Source: Neoceratodus forsteri
Taxonomy: Eukaryota; Chordata; Ceratodontiformes; Ceratodontidae
Direction of reading: 5' to 3'
DNA length: 64,000 nt
NCBI GenBank assembly: GCA_016271365.2
Contig: JADMNL010000028.1
Location: 57,926,001 to 57,990,000 of the forward strand
Part shown: positions 10,606 to 22,371 of the stretch, piece by piece
Layout: each line of letters opens with the position of its first letter
Numbering within the stretch: the stretch's first letter is position 1
The notes under the pieces: generated by a model
What the model saw: only the letters and a program-made list of their open reading frames with translations
What the model was told of the DNA's origin: nothing
The model's database searches: none
Made by a program: the position numbers and the translations under genes

Positions 10606-11892
10606 AAAGATGGAAGGCCCTCTCACTGACCTCCACATCAGGGCAAGATATTATGAATGAAGTTATTAAAAATCATAGTGCTGGAGCTAGAGCAATCTGG
10701 AAATCACCCCCTCAGCTACTCTCACCAGTTACAGGGGTCCAGAAGCAAATTCAATTCTACTAATAGCGGATGATGCACCTCGTGACCTCTGAAGACTGCG
10801 GACTGCTACAGTGGGGTGGTAGAGCAAGTGAAGTGAAGTGATAGTATCGCAGCGTTTCCTGAGTCTGAACTTCAGATGTCCTTTAGTGCACAGTATACAT
10901 TTCTATGCTGCCGACAGAGAGTGAGGCCGATGATAATGAAGAGTGGGGAAGTTCCCTAAACGGCAGTCGCAGTCGAGTGGACATTAGCACTTGCCCATGA
11001 AGGACATTTTAGGGGACACAATGTGCGTTTTGTGGGGTCAGTACCTCTTAGAAAGGAACTTTTAGAGACTGCATTTGGGACTGATGGTTGCCATCATCTT
11101 TTGCACCGCTGACACCATTTCAGCACTGTAATCGTGGTCAGAGTACAGCGAGCAACCGGCTGGACTTCAGATCCTACTCTAATGCCAACAACGGGCTCAT
11201 GAGCCACAGGAGAACCTCATAAATTTGTTTGGGTTCAAGGGACCCAATCAGCTGTCAAGGAGTTGATAGACAAGCCCTCCCATGACTGGCAACTGACCTT
11301 GTCCAATGTGTAAGCTGTCTGCTCAGTGTCTGAGGAGGCAGACCTACTATTTTTAACAGTGGGTTAGCTAGGCAGATTACATTAACCCTTTGGTGCCTCT
11401 CTGCCCTATATTGTAGACATGCCTGAATTTGTTACCCAGACCCCAAGTTTAATTCAAACAGCGTAGCATTCATACGTAACACCAGTAGGGGGTGGATATC
11501 AGACAGTGAGAGTAACCAAAATCTTTGATCAGGGCACAGAATGACACCTCCTCTAAGATCAACATTAATGAGTGCAAGCCAGCACTGCACAGGCATTTGG
11601 ACAGGGAGAAGAGTGCTTTTTCAACCACTAAGGAGCAGCTGCTTCATGCATAATATCTGCAACCACCTACTGACTCAGCACTGCCAGCTATCAGCTAGCA
11701 ATCTGTGAGGGAACTGAGACCATGACAAAGGAGAAGAGAGACTTTATTTCACACTCAGGCCTAAGGGACCTGCACACCAGCTATGCCAGTGAAGCCATGA
11801 GCCACTGTGACAGTCATCCCAGCCAACAGATGGGCTGCATTGGGTGTTGTCAGAAAGTGGGCTGCAGCAGTTGGGCTCACCAAGCTTACATA
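10606..11892. other. Unassigned region left of the Gypsy element
   Basis: No recognisable protein, RNA or repeat was found on either strand. A 74-codon ORF at 11722-11946 is not similar to anything I recognise, and its end overlaps the LTR start. The last bases before the LTR are ACATA. Confidence 0.45.
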
Positions 11893-13805
11893 TGTAACCC
11901 CCCTACAAATAGGGGTTCCCAAAAAGTCTTCCTTGGGCTTGCCTAAATGCTCACTGCCGGGCTGGTGTTCTGCGTTTTAGCAGTTTAAATGTATTGCCAG
12001 AGAGTGCCTGTATACCCTCTGTGTACTGTCTCTTTAAGAACTGCCTGGATTGCAGTCATAATTATTCTGAGAGGGAACTTTGTTAGAAGATGTACTTGTT
12101 TGCTGATCATGTGTTAGAGTAGCAATAACATTGTAGTTTGTTCTAACCTGTTTTCTTTGCAGCATGGACAGTTCTGTTTGTTTCCATCATCTTGGTCCTG
12201 GACTGCAGAATAGGGCAATCAATACATTTGGGATTCTAACACGGAACTTGCCTACAGGGGCTTGGTGGGGCCAAAACTTGTAGGAATTGTAGTTTTTGGG
12301 CTTTTGGCACCTAAAATAACCTGGAGGGGGAGCTCTTGTTATGACTGACAGACAGATCAGTCAACCGAACCTTTTGGATCTTGGGGAAAGTCCCACACTG
12401 CTTGCAGTTTCAGTTAGGTCTGAGTTGGGAAGTGAAGAAGTAACAGCTCGAGATACTTTGAGCAGCAATCCATAGTGGATTCACGTGGGAGAACTGTGGA
12501 AAGGCCCAAGTTTGGCCTGCATGCCTGCCTGCTATTCCTGAGAGGGAACTTGTGCTTTTTTCAGACTGGATCCGAATTTGGAGAGCGAATTAAGCCACTG
12601 AAGTGTGACCAGGCTTTAACCTGAAGAAGACCGAAGATTTGCTGAATGCGATCGGCCTGTCAGGACTTCCAGCTACCTCTGAATTCCCGGATTGTGCAGA
12701 GACTCTGTAATTGCGACCGGAGAGCCATTTGCCTGGTACGGTGGAATTTCCTTACATATAAATGTACTGTGTGCTTATAGTGGGTCGTGATTTGGTTCCC
12801 CACTGTGTGTCTGAACTGTGTGTTGCTTGCTGGAGGCTGTATCCAGCTCCATGGACTGAATCCTTATCCATTTCCATTTGCCTGGGCCCTGCTACACTGG
12901 CCCAGCCAGAATACCTGCTATGCAGAGAAAGTCAACGACGAGAGACTGGCCTGGGGATCAGCCCCCTGCTCAACGCCTTGAACAGGAATGACGCCTTGGT
13001 GATTCATGTGGGCTCTGCTTCTCCAGGCACTCCAGCTCAACAGCCTGCAGTCTCGATTTCATCCTGCCTGTGTCCAGTATTCGGTATCAAAAGTAAACAT
13101 CAGGGTAGCTCCCTGCAACAACAGCTAAATCTTAAAGTGTTGTCATCTGATTGTTTTGTTGCCTTTTCTTTCATGAACTGAGTCCTCCGGCTCCGGATTA
13201 CAAATAGTGTTTGTTGTGCATGTTGCTTTCTTCCATCACAGGGTCCCAACCAGCTGCAATGTTCCTGGCTAGCCACTGTTTTCCTACCTGGGTACCCAGA
13301 GTGTGTGACTGTGTAGGGACTCTGAACTGCATGCATAACTGTCTGATTAATATAGCTTTTAAGCAAATCAACCTGATTATGCCCCATCCTTGTTCAAGTC
13401 CCCTGCATAAATCAGATTTAACTTTGTTTGCATTTAACCTGATTGTGGTTCCAGTTTATGCCAAGAGTATTGTATTGTTGTTATTTGTTGTGCTTAACCT
13501 TGTTTTACAGGGGGTCCCCAGGGTCAAGCTAGAGGAACCAGCCCTGGTGGTAAGTGTAAACAGTGTGGGTAATTGCCTGGTGAATAAGGGTAATTGTGAA
13601 AGTAATTAGTGTATATTGTTCAGGCCACTAGAAGGGAAAGAGGGGGGTTACAGTGTCCAGGAGGGCTGTGCCCAGGTTAGCTTGAACACTAACAACCCTG
13701 ACCTCCAGGTGGAGGCACCCGTTTCATTACCCAGGTCCCTTAACCTGCTACTAGCCAAGCAGGCAGGGGTAGTAGCCCTTGGGATAGCACCACCTAGGGG
13801 TTACA
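11893..13805 (+). repeat. 5' LTR of Gypsy element
   Basis: The LTR is 1,913 bp, begins TGTAACCCCCCTACAAAT and ends CCTAGGGGTTACA, so its ends form a 9-bp inverted repeat. It is unusually long for a Gypsy LTR. It pairs with 20459-22371. Its internal ORFs (for example 12762-13181) are shared with the other LTR but differ in frame and are not likely genes. Confidence 0.95.
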
Positions 13806-13808
13806 TCT

Positions 13809-13827
13809 TGGAGGCACCACTGAGATT
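13809..13827 (+). promoter_or_regulatory. Primer-binding site, tRNA-Thr type
   Basis: TGGAGGCACCACTGAGATT starts three bases after the 5' LTR. It is complementary to the 3' end of vertebrate tRNA-Thr at about 17 of 19 positions, counting the CCA tail, recalled from the known tRNA sequence. The position and the TGG start are what minus-strand priming needs. Confidence 0.75.
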
Positions 13828-13873
13828 TTGTGCCTTCTAGTGGCCAAAAATTACGAATTATTGTTAAGGATTA

Positions 13874-15445
13874 ATGGCTACCCTAGTAGAAATGGCTGTA
13901 CACCAGTTGGTGGGGTGGTGTACTGGGCAGGAGATTGACCCCCAAAGTGCTCTGCTTATACTGGATAGTCCCCTATGTACCAGTAAGGACACTGTAGAAG
14001 GAGCACTCTCCAAAGTTGAATGTTTAAAAAACCCTGTGGTGGTGGGTTGACAGGCTGATTTGATCGCCCAAACTTTAATAGCCTTGGCAGAGTGTAGTGA
14101 CCTCATGGACAGCTCTAAAGTGCCACAGACTATTGCCTCAGAAGGGGTCCTAGCCGCCTGGAGAGTGATAACAAAAGACAGTAAAGACCCTGGGGAGGAT
14201 AAGCTCCCACCATTATCTGAGACTTCTGAAGAGAAATTTGCTAAGTTGTTGCTGGAGGAAGGGAAAACCATAGAGGACTTTAAGAAACTATTCCTGCCAC
14301 CTGGGGGTTTTACTTCCCCAACACCCCCTACCACTCCAGCACCTGTTACTGCCCCACCTTCTGTGCCTGTGCCAATGCTGGCCCCTATATCTGTACCCGC
14401 CATTAGTCACAACTCCTCTGATGACTGAGAATCTTCTCGGGCACCCTCCCCACCCCCCCAAGGGGAGGATGACTGGGAGACCTGGATCGACTATGTTGCC
14501 CCCTTGGTACCCGAGTGGCAGTGTGTGGAGGCTGAGAAGTGGAAAAGAATCATAAAAAGTTTGAGGGGCCCCACCCTTGAAGCCATTAAATTTTTGAGAT
14601 CCACCAACCCTGATGCATCTGCTCAGAAGTACCTATCTCTACTTGAAGGCAATTTTGGGAGCATTGAGTCAGGGGAGACTTTGATGTGGAAATTCCAAGG
14701 TACCAAATAATGGAAGGAGGACAGTTTCTCTGTGTATGTTGCTCGCCTAGAAAGAGCTCTGTAGAAAGCTTACCAGAAAGGTGGGTAGCCGCCAGTGATT
14801 TGAACCGTGTGAAATCGGGGCACATACTGCAACATGCCAAGCATTCTAAACTGCAGATCATCCAGTTAAGGCTCCAGGATAGGAGAGGTAACCCACCTGA
14901 CTACTGTGACTTGATAAAAGAACTCCGGGAGGTAGACGGTGAAGAGGGAGATTGTAATTATGGGGTGAGTGCAGCCCAAGTGATCATGGCACCGGAAAAA
15001 CCCTTCCGAAATGGAGACCACTACGAGTGTCTTGCAGTGGGCTAAATGGTGGGGGGAGGAGTTGCTGAAGGAAGTCAGAAAAGTACAACCAGGTGCGTTC
15101 TTTGAGGTATGTCCTGCTGATAGAGACCCTGGCCCCTGTCAGGACATGACTGTTATGGGGGTGGGGGTGCACCCCCAGGCATCCTCTACTGAGGGTGGCT
15201 TCTCGGCTGAGCTCAAGGAATTGACTGCCACCCTAAAGGAACTTTTGAGATATGATACACTACCAGCAGAAGTTAGATCACAATCTCCCATCGATGCTCC
15301 AGCATCCCCTGCTATGTTTTCCTCAAGGATGCCCCGAGAGCCTGTCATTTGTCACAATTGCGGCAAAGATGGCCATATGAAGAGGGAATGCCGGTCTCAG
15401 AAGGACTTAGAGAAAGTGGTGAACCCGCTACAAGGAGAGCTTTAG
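13874..15445 (+). pseudogene. Gypsy gag, PNMA-like, with CCHC knuckle
   Basis: The frame from the ATG at 13874 runs with internal stops (14048, 14426, 14708) and one detour into another frame (14686-15045). The order fits a PNMA-related Gag: an N-terminal region, a low-complexity Pro/Thr stretch (14300-14400), then the capsid-like part with LRGPTLEAIKFLRSTNPDA, YLSLLEGNFG and NRVKSGHILQ. A CCHC zinc knuckle, CHNCGKDGHMKREC, lies at 15350-15391. PNMA and related mammalian genes are known to derive from Gypsy Gag proteins. This copy is a transposon gene in place, not a domesticated gene, because it sits between LTRs and is broken. Confidence 0.8.
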
Positions 15446-15448
15446 AAA

Positions 15449-15913
15449 ATGAGTCAGTGGTCAAGGGGTGCACGAAATAATCGCAGTGAAGGCTTCGGCC
15501 ATCCTAATTCAAACTACTCTGTGGCTAAATCGTCTGTTCAGGCCCCTGCTGTTGTCCCTCCAGACTGGTCCAAAATAGTGGGACCTTCAATGAAGACTAC
15601 TGTGACTGTGAATGGTATTCCTACTCAGGCTGTGCTTGACAGTGGGTCACAAGTGACCATTGTATTTCAGGACTGGGATGACAAACACTTATCTGATGTG
15701 ACATTACAATCCCTGGAAGGCCTACATGTGTGGGGGCTGAGTGGCAAGTCTTATCCCTACCTAGGATATGTCCACCTCTGGTTGTCTTTTCCTGCAACTG
15801 TAACTGGTGTAGAGGAGCAAGAAGAGACACTCGCCCTAGTGTGTTCCCCCACCGGACTGTATGATGGGGTTCCCCTGTTAATTGGAACAAACACCCACAT
15901 GTTTGGGAGCTAG
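15449..15913 (+). pseudogene. Gypsy aspartic protease
   Basis: This 154-codon stretch lies in the same frame as gag, three bases after the gag stop. It has the retropepsin active-site motif LDSGSQVTIV (Asp codon at 15638), preceded by TVTVNGIPTQAV. The flap-like region and LLIGTN follow near its end. The enzyme would cleave the Gag-Pol precursor. Sharing the gag frame suggests a single gag-pol ORF in the ancestor, with the TAG at 15443 either a mutation or a read-through stop; the sequence cannot tell. Confidence 0.8.
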
Positions 15914-16235
15914 CACAACTCTGCCATGAGAAACAAGGGAAACTGACTGGATGGACCCTAAGAATTCCAGCCTTAGTAAAAAGGGCATATGACTTACAAC
16001 AGAAACCCAATGAAGAGGACCCAGATAAGCCAGTAGGAATAGTGTGGAAAAAGGAACCTGAATCCTTGGTATTGGCCCCAACACCCAGTGCACAATCCAT
16101 GGAGAAGTCCACCTAAAGAGAAACGTAAAGAACAAAATATTAATGTTGGATGCACCAGGTGATGGAAAGTTGCCAGAAGGATTATTGGTTAAACCCAGCA
16201 TCTTGCCTGCCCATGCCCATGCCTATGCATGACGA

Positions 16236-17898
16236 GTGATGGTCCACTTTCAAAATGTGTCAGATTGGGAGGTCCGGGTGAACAGAGGGTGCACTCTAGC
16301 TACAGTACACTGTGCAGACACTGCAGTATTACCCAATAACAAGTACTCTGGCCAAAAGGAGAGAGTGACCCCGGACTTATTTGACTTTGGTGATTCCCCG
16401 CTGCCAGCTGAATGGAAGGCTAGGATTAGCAAGAAACTCACCCAGAGAGACCAAGTGTTTTTGTTAAAAGAATGGGACGTGGGGTATGTCCAGGGTGCAG
16501 AGCATCATATATGCCTGCATGATGACTAGCCATTTCAAGAGAGATCTCGACACCTCGCCCCAGCTGACATAGAAGATGTGAGGAGACACCTGCAGGAAAT
16601 GCTCGCTGCTGGCATGATACAGGAATCAAGGAGCTCATATGCCTCTCCCATTGTGGTTGTGTGTAAGAAGAATGGGTCAGTGAGGATGTGTGTTGATTAT
16701 CGAACCATGAACTGGCGGACCATCCCAGATCAATACACCATGCCCCATATACAAGATGCCCTGGATTGCTTGAATGGGAGCAAATGGTTCTCAGTATTGG
16801 ATCTTCGCAGCAGATATTACCAGATTCCTATGGCCACAGAGGACCATGAGAAAACCACCTTCATCTGTCCTTTGGGGTTCTACAAATTCCTGAGAATGCC
16901 ACAGGGGATTGCGGGTGCCCCAACCACTTTCAGCGACTGATGGAAAGTGCGGTGGGAGATATGAACTTATTGGAATGCCTGTTGTACCTAGATGATGTCA
17001 TTGTGTTCGGACGCACATTAGAGAGCATGAGACCCGACTGTTTAAAACCCTAGACCGATTGGAAGACTTCAGCCTCAAGCTGTCCATTCACAAGTGCCAG
17101 ATTTTTCAAATCTCTGTGAAGTATGTGGGGCACATAGTATCTGCAGAAGGGATTGAGACCGATCCCAGTAAGGTCGAGTTACTGACTACTTGGCCCCAGC
17201 CCCATAACATGAAACTACAACATTTCCTGGGGTTCTGTGGCTACTACCGCAGGTTCATAAAAGACTATTCCAAGGTGATTCACCCCACTCCTGAATCGCA
17301 CCCAGGGTTACCCCCCACCAACCATAAATACAAGAAAGGGGCTGTCAAAGAATCAGAGAAAGTATACTTCCGAACATGTGAACCTTTTTGGCCCCCCTGG
17401 ACACCTGAATGTGAAGCAGCCTTCCACGAAGTCATATACCAGCTCTCCCATGCTCCTGTCCTCACCTATGCTGACCCTACCAAGCCCTATGTGCTGCATA
17501 TGGATGCTAGTCTGCAGGGTCCAGGAGCTGTGCTGTATCAAGACCATGAGGATGGTTTGAGACCAGTGGCTTTTGCCAGCAGGAGCTTGACCCCATCAGA
17601 ACAAAACTATCCTGTGCACTAGCTGGAGTTCCTTGCCCTAAAATGGGCCATTGTTGACCAGTTTAATGAGTACCTTTATGGGGCAAAGATATTGGTGAAG
17701 ACCAACAATAACCCATTAACCTATGTACAGACTTCAGCTAAGTTGAACGCCACTGGGCACCGGTGGCTCTCTGCTTTATCAACCTATGATTATGCTGTCA
17801 AATACAGGCCAGGACTGAAGCATATTGATGCTGACACCCTGTCACAAAGGCCAGTCTCCAAGAGTGATTGGGTCAGGTTGTCTGAACCTGACATCTGA
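16236..17898 (+). pseudogene. Gypsy reverse transcriptase and RNase H
   Basis: RT begins after MIQESRSSYASPIVVV, with RMCVDYRTMN, FSVLDLRSRYYQIPM, KTTFICPLGFYKF and MPQGIAGAP. The catalytic YLDD box is at 16985-16996 but in another frame, so a frameshift falls near 16940. The thumb (LGFCGYYRRFI) and the RNase H (LHMDASLQGPGAVLYQ, VAFASRSLTPSEQNY) follow at 17059-17622. A TAG at 17620 interrupts before the TNNNPLTYV block at 17700. Three reading frames and several stops show that the polymerase is dead. Motif spacing is that of Ty3/Gypsy. Confidence 0.9.
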
Positions 17899-17901
17899 GC
17901 A

Positions 17902-19225
17902 TTGTGCCAAAAGCTTGACAGAGATGAACAGATGTCTGAAGACACAGTGGACTGTCTAGTAGATTGCTTGGGCCCTCCCGATACCTGCATACCGGCTGCC
18001 TATTGCCATTTCTCTGCTCTAGATATTAGTGTATTACCTCAACTTGACAATGACAGTATTCAGTGGACTCAATCCCCAAATCCTATGATTCAACCTGCAC
18101 TTAATGCCCTGCATGCAGGGAAAGATGTGTCCAAGTTGCGTTCCCCTAACTTGCGAACCGCTCTATTGTTTAAAGAAGGCCCCAGGTTGAAGTTACTCAA
18201 TCAGTTCTTAAACAGAGAGACAGTGGATCATAGTGGTCAAGTAGACAAGCAACAATTGGTCCTGCCCATGGCCTTTAAACACTTGGTACTGAGGTTCCTC
18301 CACAATCACATGGGGCACCTCAGTATTGACAGGACTCTCAGCCTGGTACGATCTTGATTCTACTGGCCCAAGATGGGAGCTGATGTTGAGCACCATGTAA
18401 AGACCTGTAGTCATTGCCTCCAAAGAAAAGCCCTGCCTCAGAGGGCTGATCCCTTGTCAATATCACTACCAGTGCCCCCATGGAACTGGTCTGCATAGAT
18501 GTTTTGTGTTTAGAACCTGATCAACAGAATATTGGCAATGTGTTAGTGGTTATGGATCATTTCACATGGTATGCACAAGCTTTTCCAATTAAAGATCAAA
18601 AAGCCTCTACCGTGGCCAAGGTGCTAGTGGAAAAAATCTTCATCCACTATGGTGCCTCCAGGGGATCAACTCTGACCAAGGCAGAGACTTTGAGAGTAGG
18701 CTAATCAGAGAAATGCTGTCTCTGCGGGGGGTGCGGAAGTCAAGAACCACCCCTTATCACACGCAGGGGGACCCTCAACCAGAATGTTTTAACCGCACCC
18801 TTCTAGACATGCTGGGCACCCTCCACCCAAAAGACAAGCATAAGTGGAGCCAGCAGATTAGCACCTTGGTACACACATACAATTGCACCAAAAATGATGC
18901 TACTGGGTTCTCCCCCTACAGCCTCATGTTCGGGAGGGAGGCCCGACTGCCAGTTGATGTCTGCTTTGGGGGCTCTCCAAATGGGGTTCGAGCCGAAAAC
19001 TATCTGCAGTATGTACAGAAACTGAAAGCTCAATTGAACCATGCATATCAACTGGCCAAGACAATAGCCGCTAAAAGAAATCTAGCCAACAAAGAGAGGC
19101 ACAACAAAAAAGTAAAGGCTCAAGAGCTACGGCCCAGAGACCGTGTGTTGTTACGCAATTTGGGGCTACATGGCAAGCACAAAATTGCTGATAGGTGGCA
19201 CCATCTTCCTCATGTAGTAGTTTGA
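17902..19225 (+). pseudogene. Gypsy integrase
   Basis: The N-terminal HHCC zinc domain spans about 18270-18430 (HNHMGHLSIDRTLSLVR, then CSHCLQRKA), with a stop at 18355. The catalytic core carries the first Asp in ELVCIDVL (18480 frame) and the second in SDQGRDF (about 18674-18694, another frame). The Glu is in GDPQPECFNRTL, where the usual residue after Glu is Arg. The GPY/F-like end (PRDRVLLRNLG) reaches 19225. The frame break near 18660 splits the core, so it cannot integrate. Confidence 0.85.
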
Positions 19226-20246
19226 AAGTTAGATGATCTACCAGTAAACAAGGTACGCCCAGAGAATAACTCCAAAGCTGTCAAGACCATGCACCATAAC
19301 CACTTGCTGCCTATCGGCTAAGTTATTATTGAAGCTGAGCCAGTAAACATTGCCTCCCCTGGGCCGGTGACTCATGCTGCTGCAAAAAAGAGACAGAGTC
19401 AACCTACCCCAGTAGTTACAGAGTTAAGGTTTCCCCCAAAGCAGGCCCAGAATGATAGTGACCGTCAGTCCACATTTGACGATAGTGAGTGTGACAATGC
19501 CTATTACCCCTCCTATGAATTGAGTCAGCTGTTTCAAGGTAACCCTATGACTAATTGTGGGGACGAAGCTGGGCCTTCTGGACTGCCTAGTCCCCCAGTT
19601 TTGTTCTTGGAGCCAATGCTCCCTGATAGTGAGGTGCAAAGCATCACATCTGAGGTTGCGGACTCTGTGTTTTGTGGAACTGTGTGAATTGCCCGAAGAA
19701 GGGGCTGATGGTCTGAGTCTCCCTGGTGATGCACCAGAACTTGAAGCACAGTATGAGAGTGCTGACAGATCCATTTCAGTGCCACAAAGCCTAATTGTGC
19801 CTAAACCGTCTCAAAATGAGCCAGCTGGGCCTTCATCAGAAGATAGTAATGAGCAAAGTGTTGTGGAACCAGAACCTACAGAGCAAGGCGCTGACAGTGC
19901 TCCCAGTTTGGACATTCCCATCCATGCAGAGGTACCCCTCACAAGTGATGAAAACTCCAAAGTTAGTGCTGCAAGTACAGAGACTGTGGCTGCTCCCCCC
20001 AGAAAGACTGGCCGAGCTGTCAAGCCAGTACTATGCTTTAGTTATGATTCCCCTGGGAGGCCAGTGGATTTGCCTCTCAATGTAGTTCACAAAGGGGTTG
20101 TCTCACCAAGCTCACTGCCCAAATTGAGCTTGATGGCCAGTTCCAGGTTACTTGTTTTTCCCTCTCATCATGCTGCCCTTGCCCCATCTGGCCCGAAGTT
20201 AGCTGATAGGGAAGGGCCCCCTCTTACATTGTTTAATGTGCAATAA
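19226..20246 (+). pseudogene. Gypsy Pol C-terminal tail
   Basis: After the integrase, two frames (19367-19687 and about 19670-20246) carry an acidic, Ser/Pro/Glu-rich tail. It has HHNHLLPIG just before and TGRAVKPVLCFSYDSPG near its end. Tails of this kind follow the integrase in many vertebrate Gypsy elements. There are no membrane segments, so this is not an env gene. Confidence 0.6.
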
Positions 20247-20445
20247 GTTATTACCTGAAGCAGTATTGTGATGTTACTGATGTGTTAATCATAGTGGAAT
20301 CAGCATTACCTGTATGAAACATGCATAAGTATTATCCTTATGGATATAGGATCATGAAGTGTAGTGAATATGTATAGTAAAGTAATAAGTTTATGTTAAC
20401 TGATGCATGATGGTACAGACTTGACGTGGACGCTAAGTTTTCTCC

Positions 20446-20458
20446 AGGCAGGGAAGGG
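20446..20458 (+). promoter_or_regulatory. Polypurine tract
   Basis: AGGCAGGGAAGGG lies immediately before the 3' LTR; it contains one pyrimidine. Its position matches the plus-strand primer of LTR retrotransposons. Confidence 0.8.
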
Positions 20459-22371
20459 TGTAACCCCCCTACAAATGGGGGTTCCTGAAAAGTCTTCCTT
20501 GAGCTTGCCTAAATGCTCACAGCCAGGCTGGTGTTCTGCGTTTTAGCAGTTTAAATGTATTGCCAAAGAGTGCCTGTATAGCCTTTGTGTACTGTCTCTT
20601 TAAGAGCTGCCTGGATTGCAGTCATAATTGATCTGAGAGGGAGTTCTGTTAGAAGATATACTTGTTTGCTGATCATTTGTTAGAGTAGTAATAATATTGC
20701 AATTTGTTTTAACCTGCCTTCTTTGCAGCATGGACAGTTCTGTTTGTTTCCATCATCTTGGTCCTGGACTGCAGAATAGGCCAATCAGTACATTTGGGAC
20801 TCTAAAATGGAGCCTGCCTACAGGGGCTTGGTGGGGCCAAAACTTGCAGGAATTGTAGTTTTGGGCTTTTGGCATCTAAAATAACCTGGAGGGGGAGCCC
20901 TTGTTGTGACTGACAGACAGATCAGCCAACCAAACCTTTTGGATCTCGGGGAAAGTTCCACACTGCTTGCAGTTTCAGTTAGATCTGAGTTGGGAAGTGA
21001 AGAAATAACAGCTCGAGATAGTTCGAGCAGCAATCCATAGTGGATTCACGTGGGAGAACTGTGAAAAGGCCTGAGTTTGGCCTGTATGCCTGCCTGCTGT
21101 TCCTGAGAAGGAACTTGTGCTTTTTTCGGACTGAATCCGAATTTGGAGAGTGAATTAAGCCACTGAATTGTGGCCAGGCTTTAACCTGAAGAAGATCGAA
21201 GGTTTGCTGAATGCAATCAGCCTGTCAGGACTTCCAGCTACCTCTGAACTCCCGGATTGGGCAGAGACTCTGTAGATGCCACCAGAGAGCCATTTGCCTG
21301 GTACAGTGGAATTTCCTTACATATGAATGTGCTGTGTGCTTATGGTGGGTCGTGATTTGGTTCCCCACTGTGTGTCTGAACTGTGTTTTGCTTGCTGGAG
21401 ACTGCATCTAGTGCCACGGACTGAATCCGTATCCATTTCCATTTGCCTGGGCCCTGCTACACTGGCCCAGCCAGAATACCTGCTACGCAGAGAAAGTCAT
21501 CGATGAGAGACCAGCCAGGGGATCAGCGCCCTGCTCAACGCCTTGAACAGAAACGACGCCTTGGTGATTCATGTGGACCCTGCTTCTCTGGGCACTCCAG
21601 CTCAACAGCCTGCAGTCTCGATTTCTTCCTGCCTGTGTCCAGTATTGGGTATCTTGAGTAGACATCAGGGTAGCTCCCTGCAACAACAGCTAAATCTAAA
21701 AGTGTTGTCATCTGATTGTCTTGTTGCCTTTACTTTCACGAACTGAGCCTTCCGGCTCCAGATTACAAATAGTACGTGTTGTGCATGTTGCTTTCTTCCA
21801 TCACAGGGCCCCAACCAGCTGCAATGTTCCTGGCTAGCCCACTGTTTTTCTACCTGGGTACCCAGAGTGCGTGACTGTGTAGGGACTCTGAACTGCATAC
21901 ATAACTGTCTGATTAATATAGCTTTTAAGCAAATCAACTTGATTACGCCCCTCCCTTGTTCAAGTCCCCTGAATAAATCAGATTTAACTTTATTTACATT
22001 TAACCTGATTGTGGTTCCAGTTTGTGCCAAGAGTATTGTACTGTTGTTATTTGCTGTGCTTAACCTTGTTTTACAGGGGGTCCCCAGGGTCAAGCTAGAG
22101 GAACCAGCCCTGGTGGTAAGTGTAAACAGTGTGGGTAATTGCCTGGTGAATAAGGGTAATTGTGAAAGTAATTATTGTATATTGTTCAGGCCACTAGAAG
22201 GGAAAGACGGGGGTTGCAGTGTTCCAGAGGGCTGTGCCCAGGTTAGCTTAAACACTAACAACCCTGACCTCCAGGTGGAGGCACCCATTTCATTACCCAG
22301 GTCCCTTAACCTGCTACTAGCCAAGCAGGCAGGGGTAGTTGCCCTTGGAATAGCGCCACCTAGGGGTTACA
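20459..22371 (+). repeat. 3' LTR of Gypsy element
   Basis: The LTR is 1,913 bp, identical in length to the 5' LTR and with the same TGTAACCCC and GGGGTTACA ends. Confidence 0.95.

Larger units (their letters stand above)
11893..22371 (+). mobile_element. Complete but inactive Ty3/Gypsy LTR retrotransposon, PNMA-type gag
   Basis: Two LTRs of exactly 1,913 bp (11893-13805, 20459-22371), each starting TGTAACCCC and ending GGGGTTACA, enclose gag, protease, RT, RNase H and integrase in the Ty3/Gypsy order. A primer-binding site resembling the tRNA-Thr 3' end follows the 5' LTR, and a purine tract precedes the 3' LTR. Possible imperfect 4-bp target duplication: CATA/CATT. By eye the first ~140 bp of the LTRs differ at about nine positions, roughly 94% identity, so the insertion is old. 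Coding parts have in-frame stops and several frameshifts. Confidence 0.95.

Noticed and set aside
12762..13609. ORFs inside the 5' LTR (139 and 132 codons)
   Set aside because: The matching region of the 3' LTR has different ORF limits because of substitutions, so there is no sign of coding constraint.
13864..14403. 179-codon minus-strand ORF
   Set aside because: It is antisense to the Gypsy gag, which has recognisable motifs on the plus strand.
19367..20246. An env gene after Gypsy pol
   Set aside because: The region is acidic and Ser/Pro-rich with no signal peptide, membrane segment or cysteine pattern; it fits a Pol C-terminal tail.
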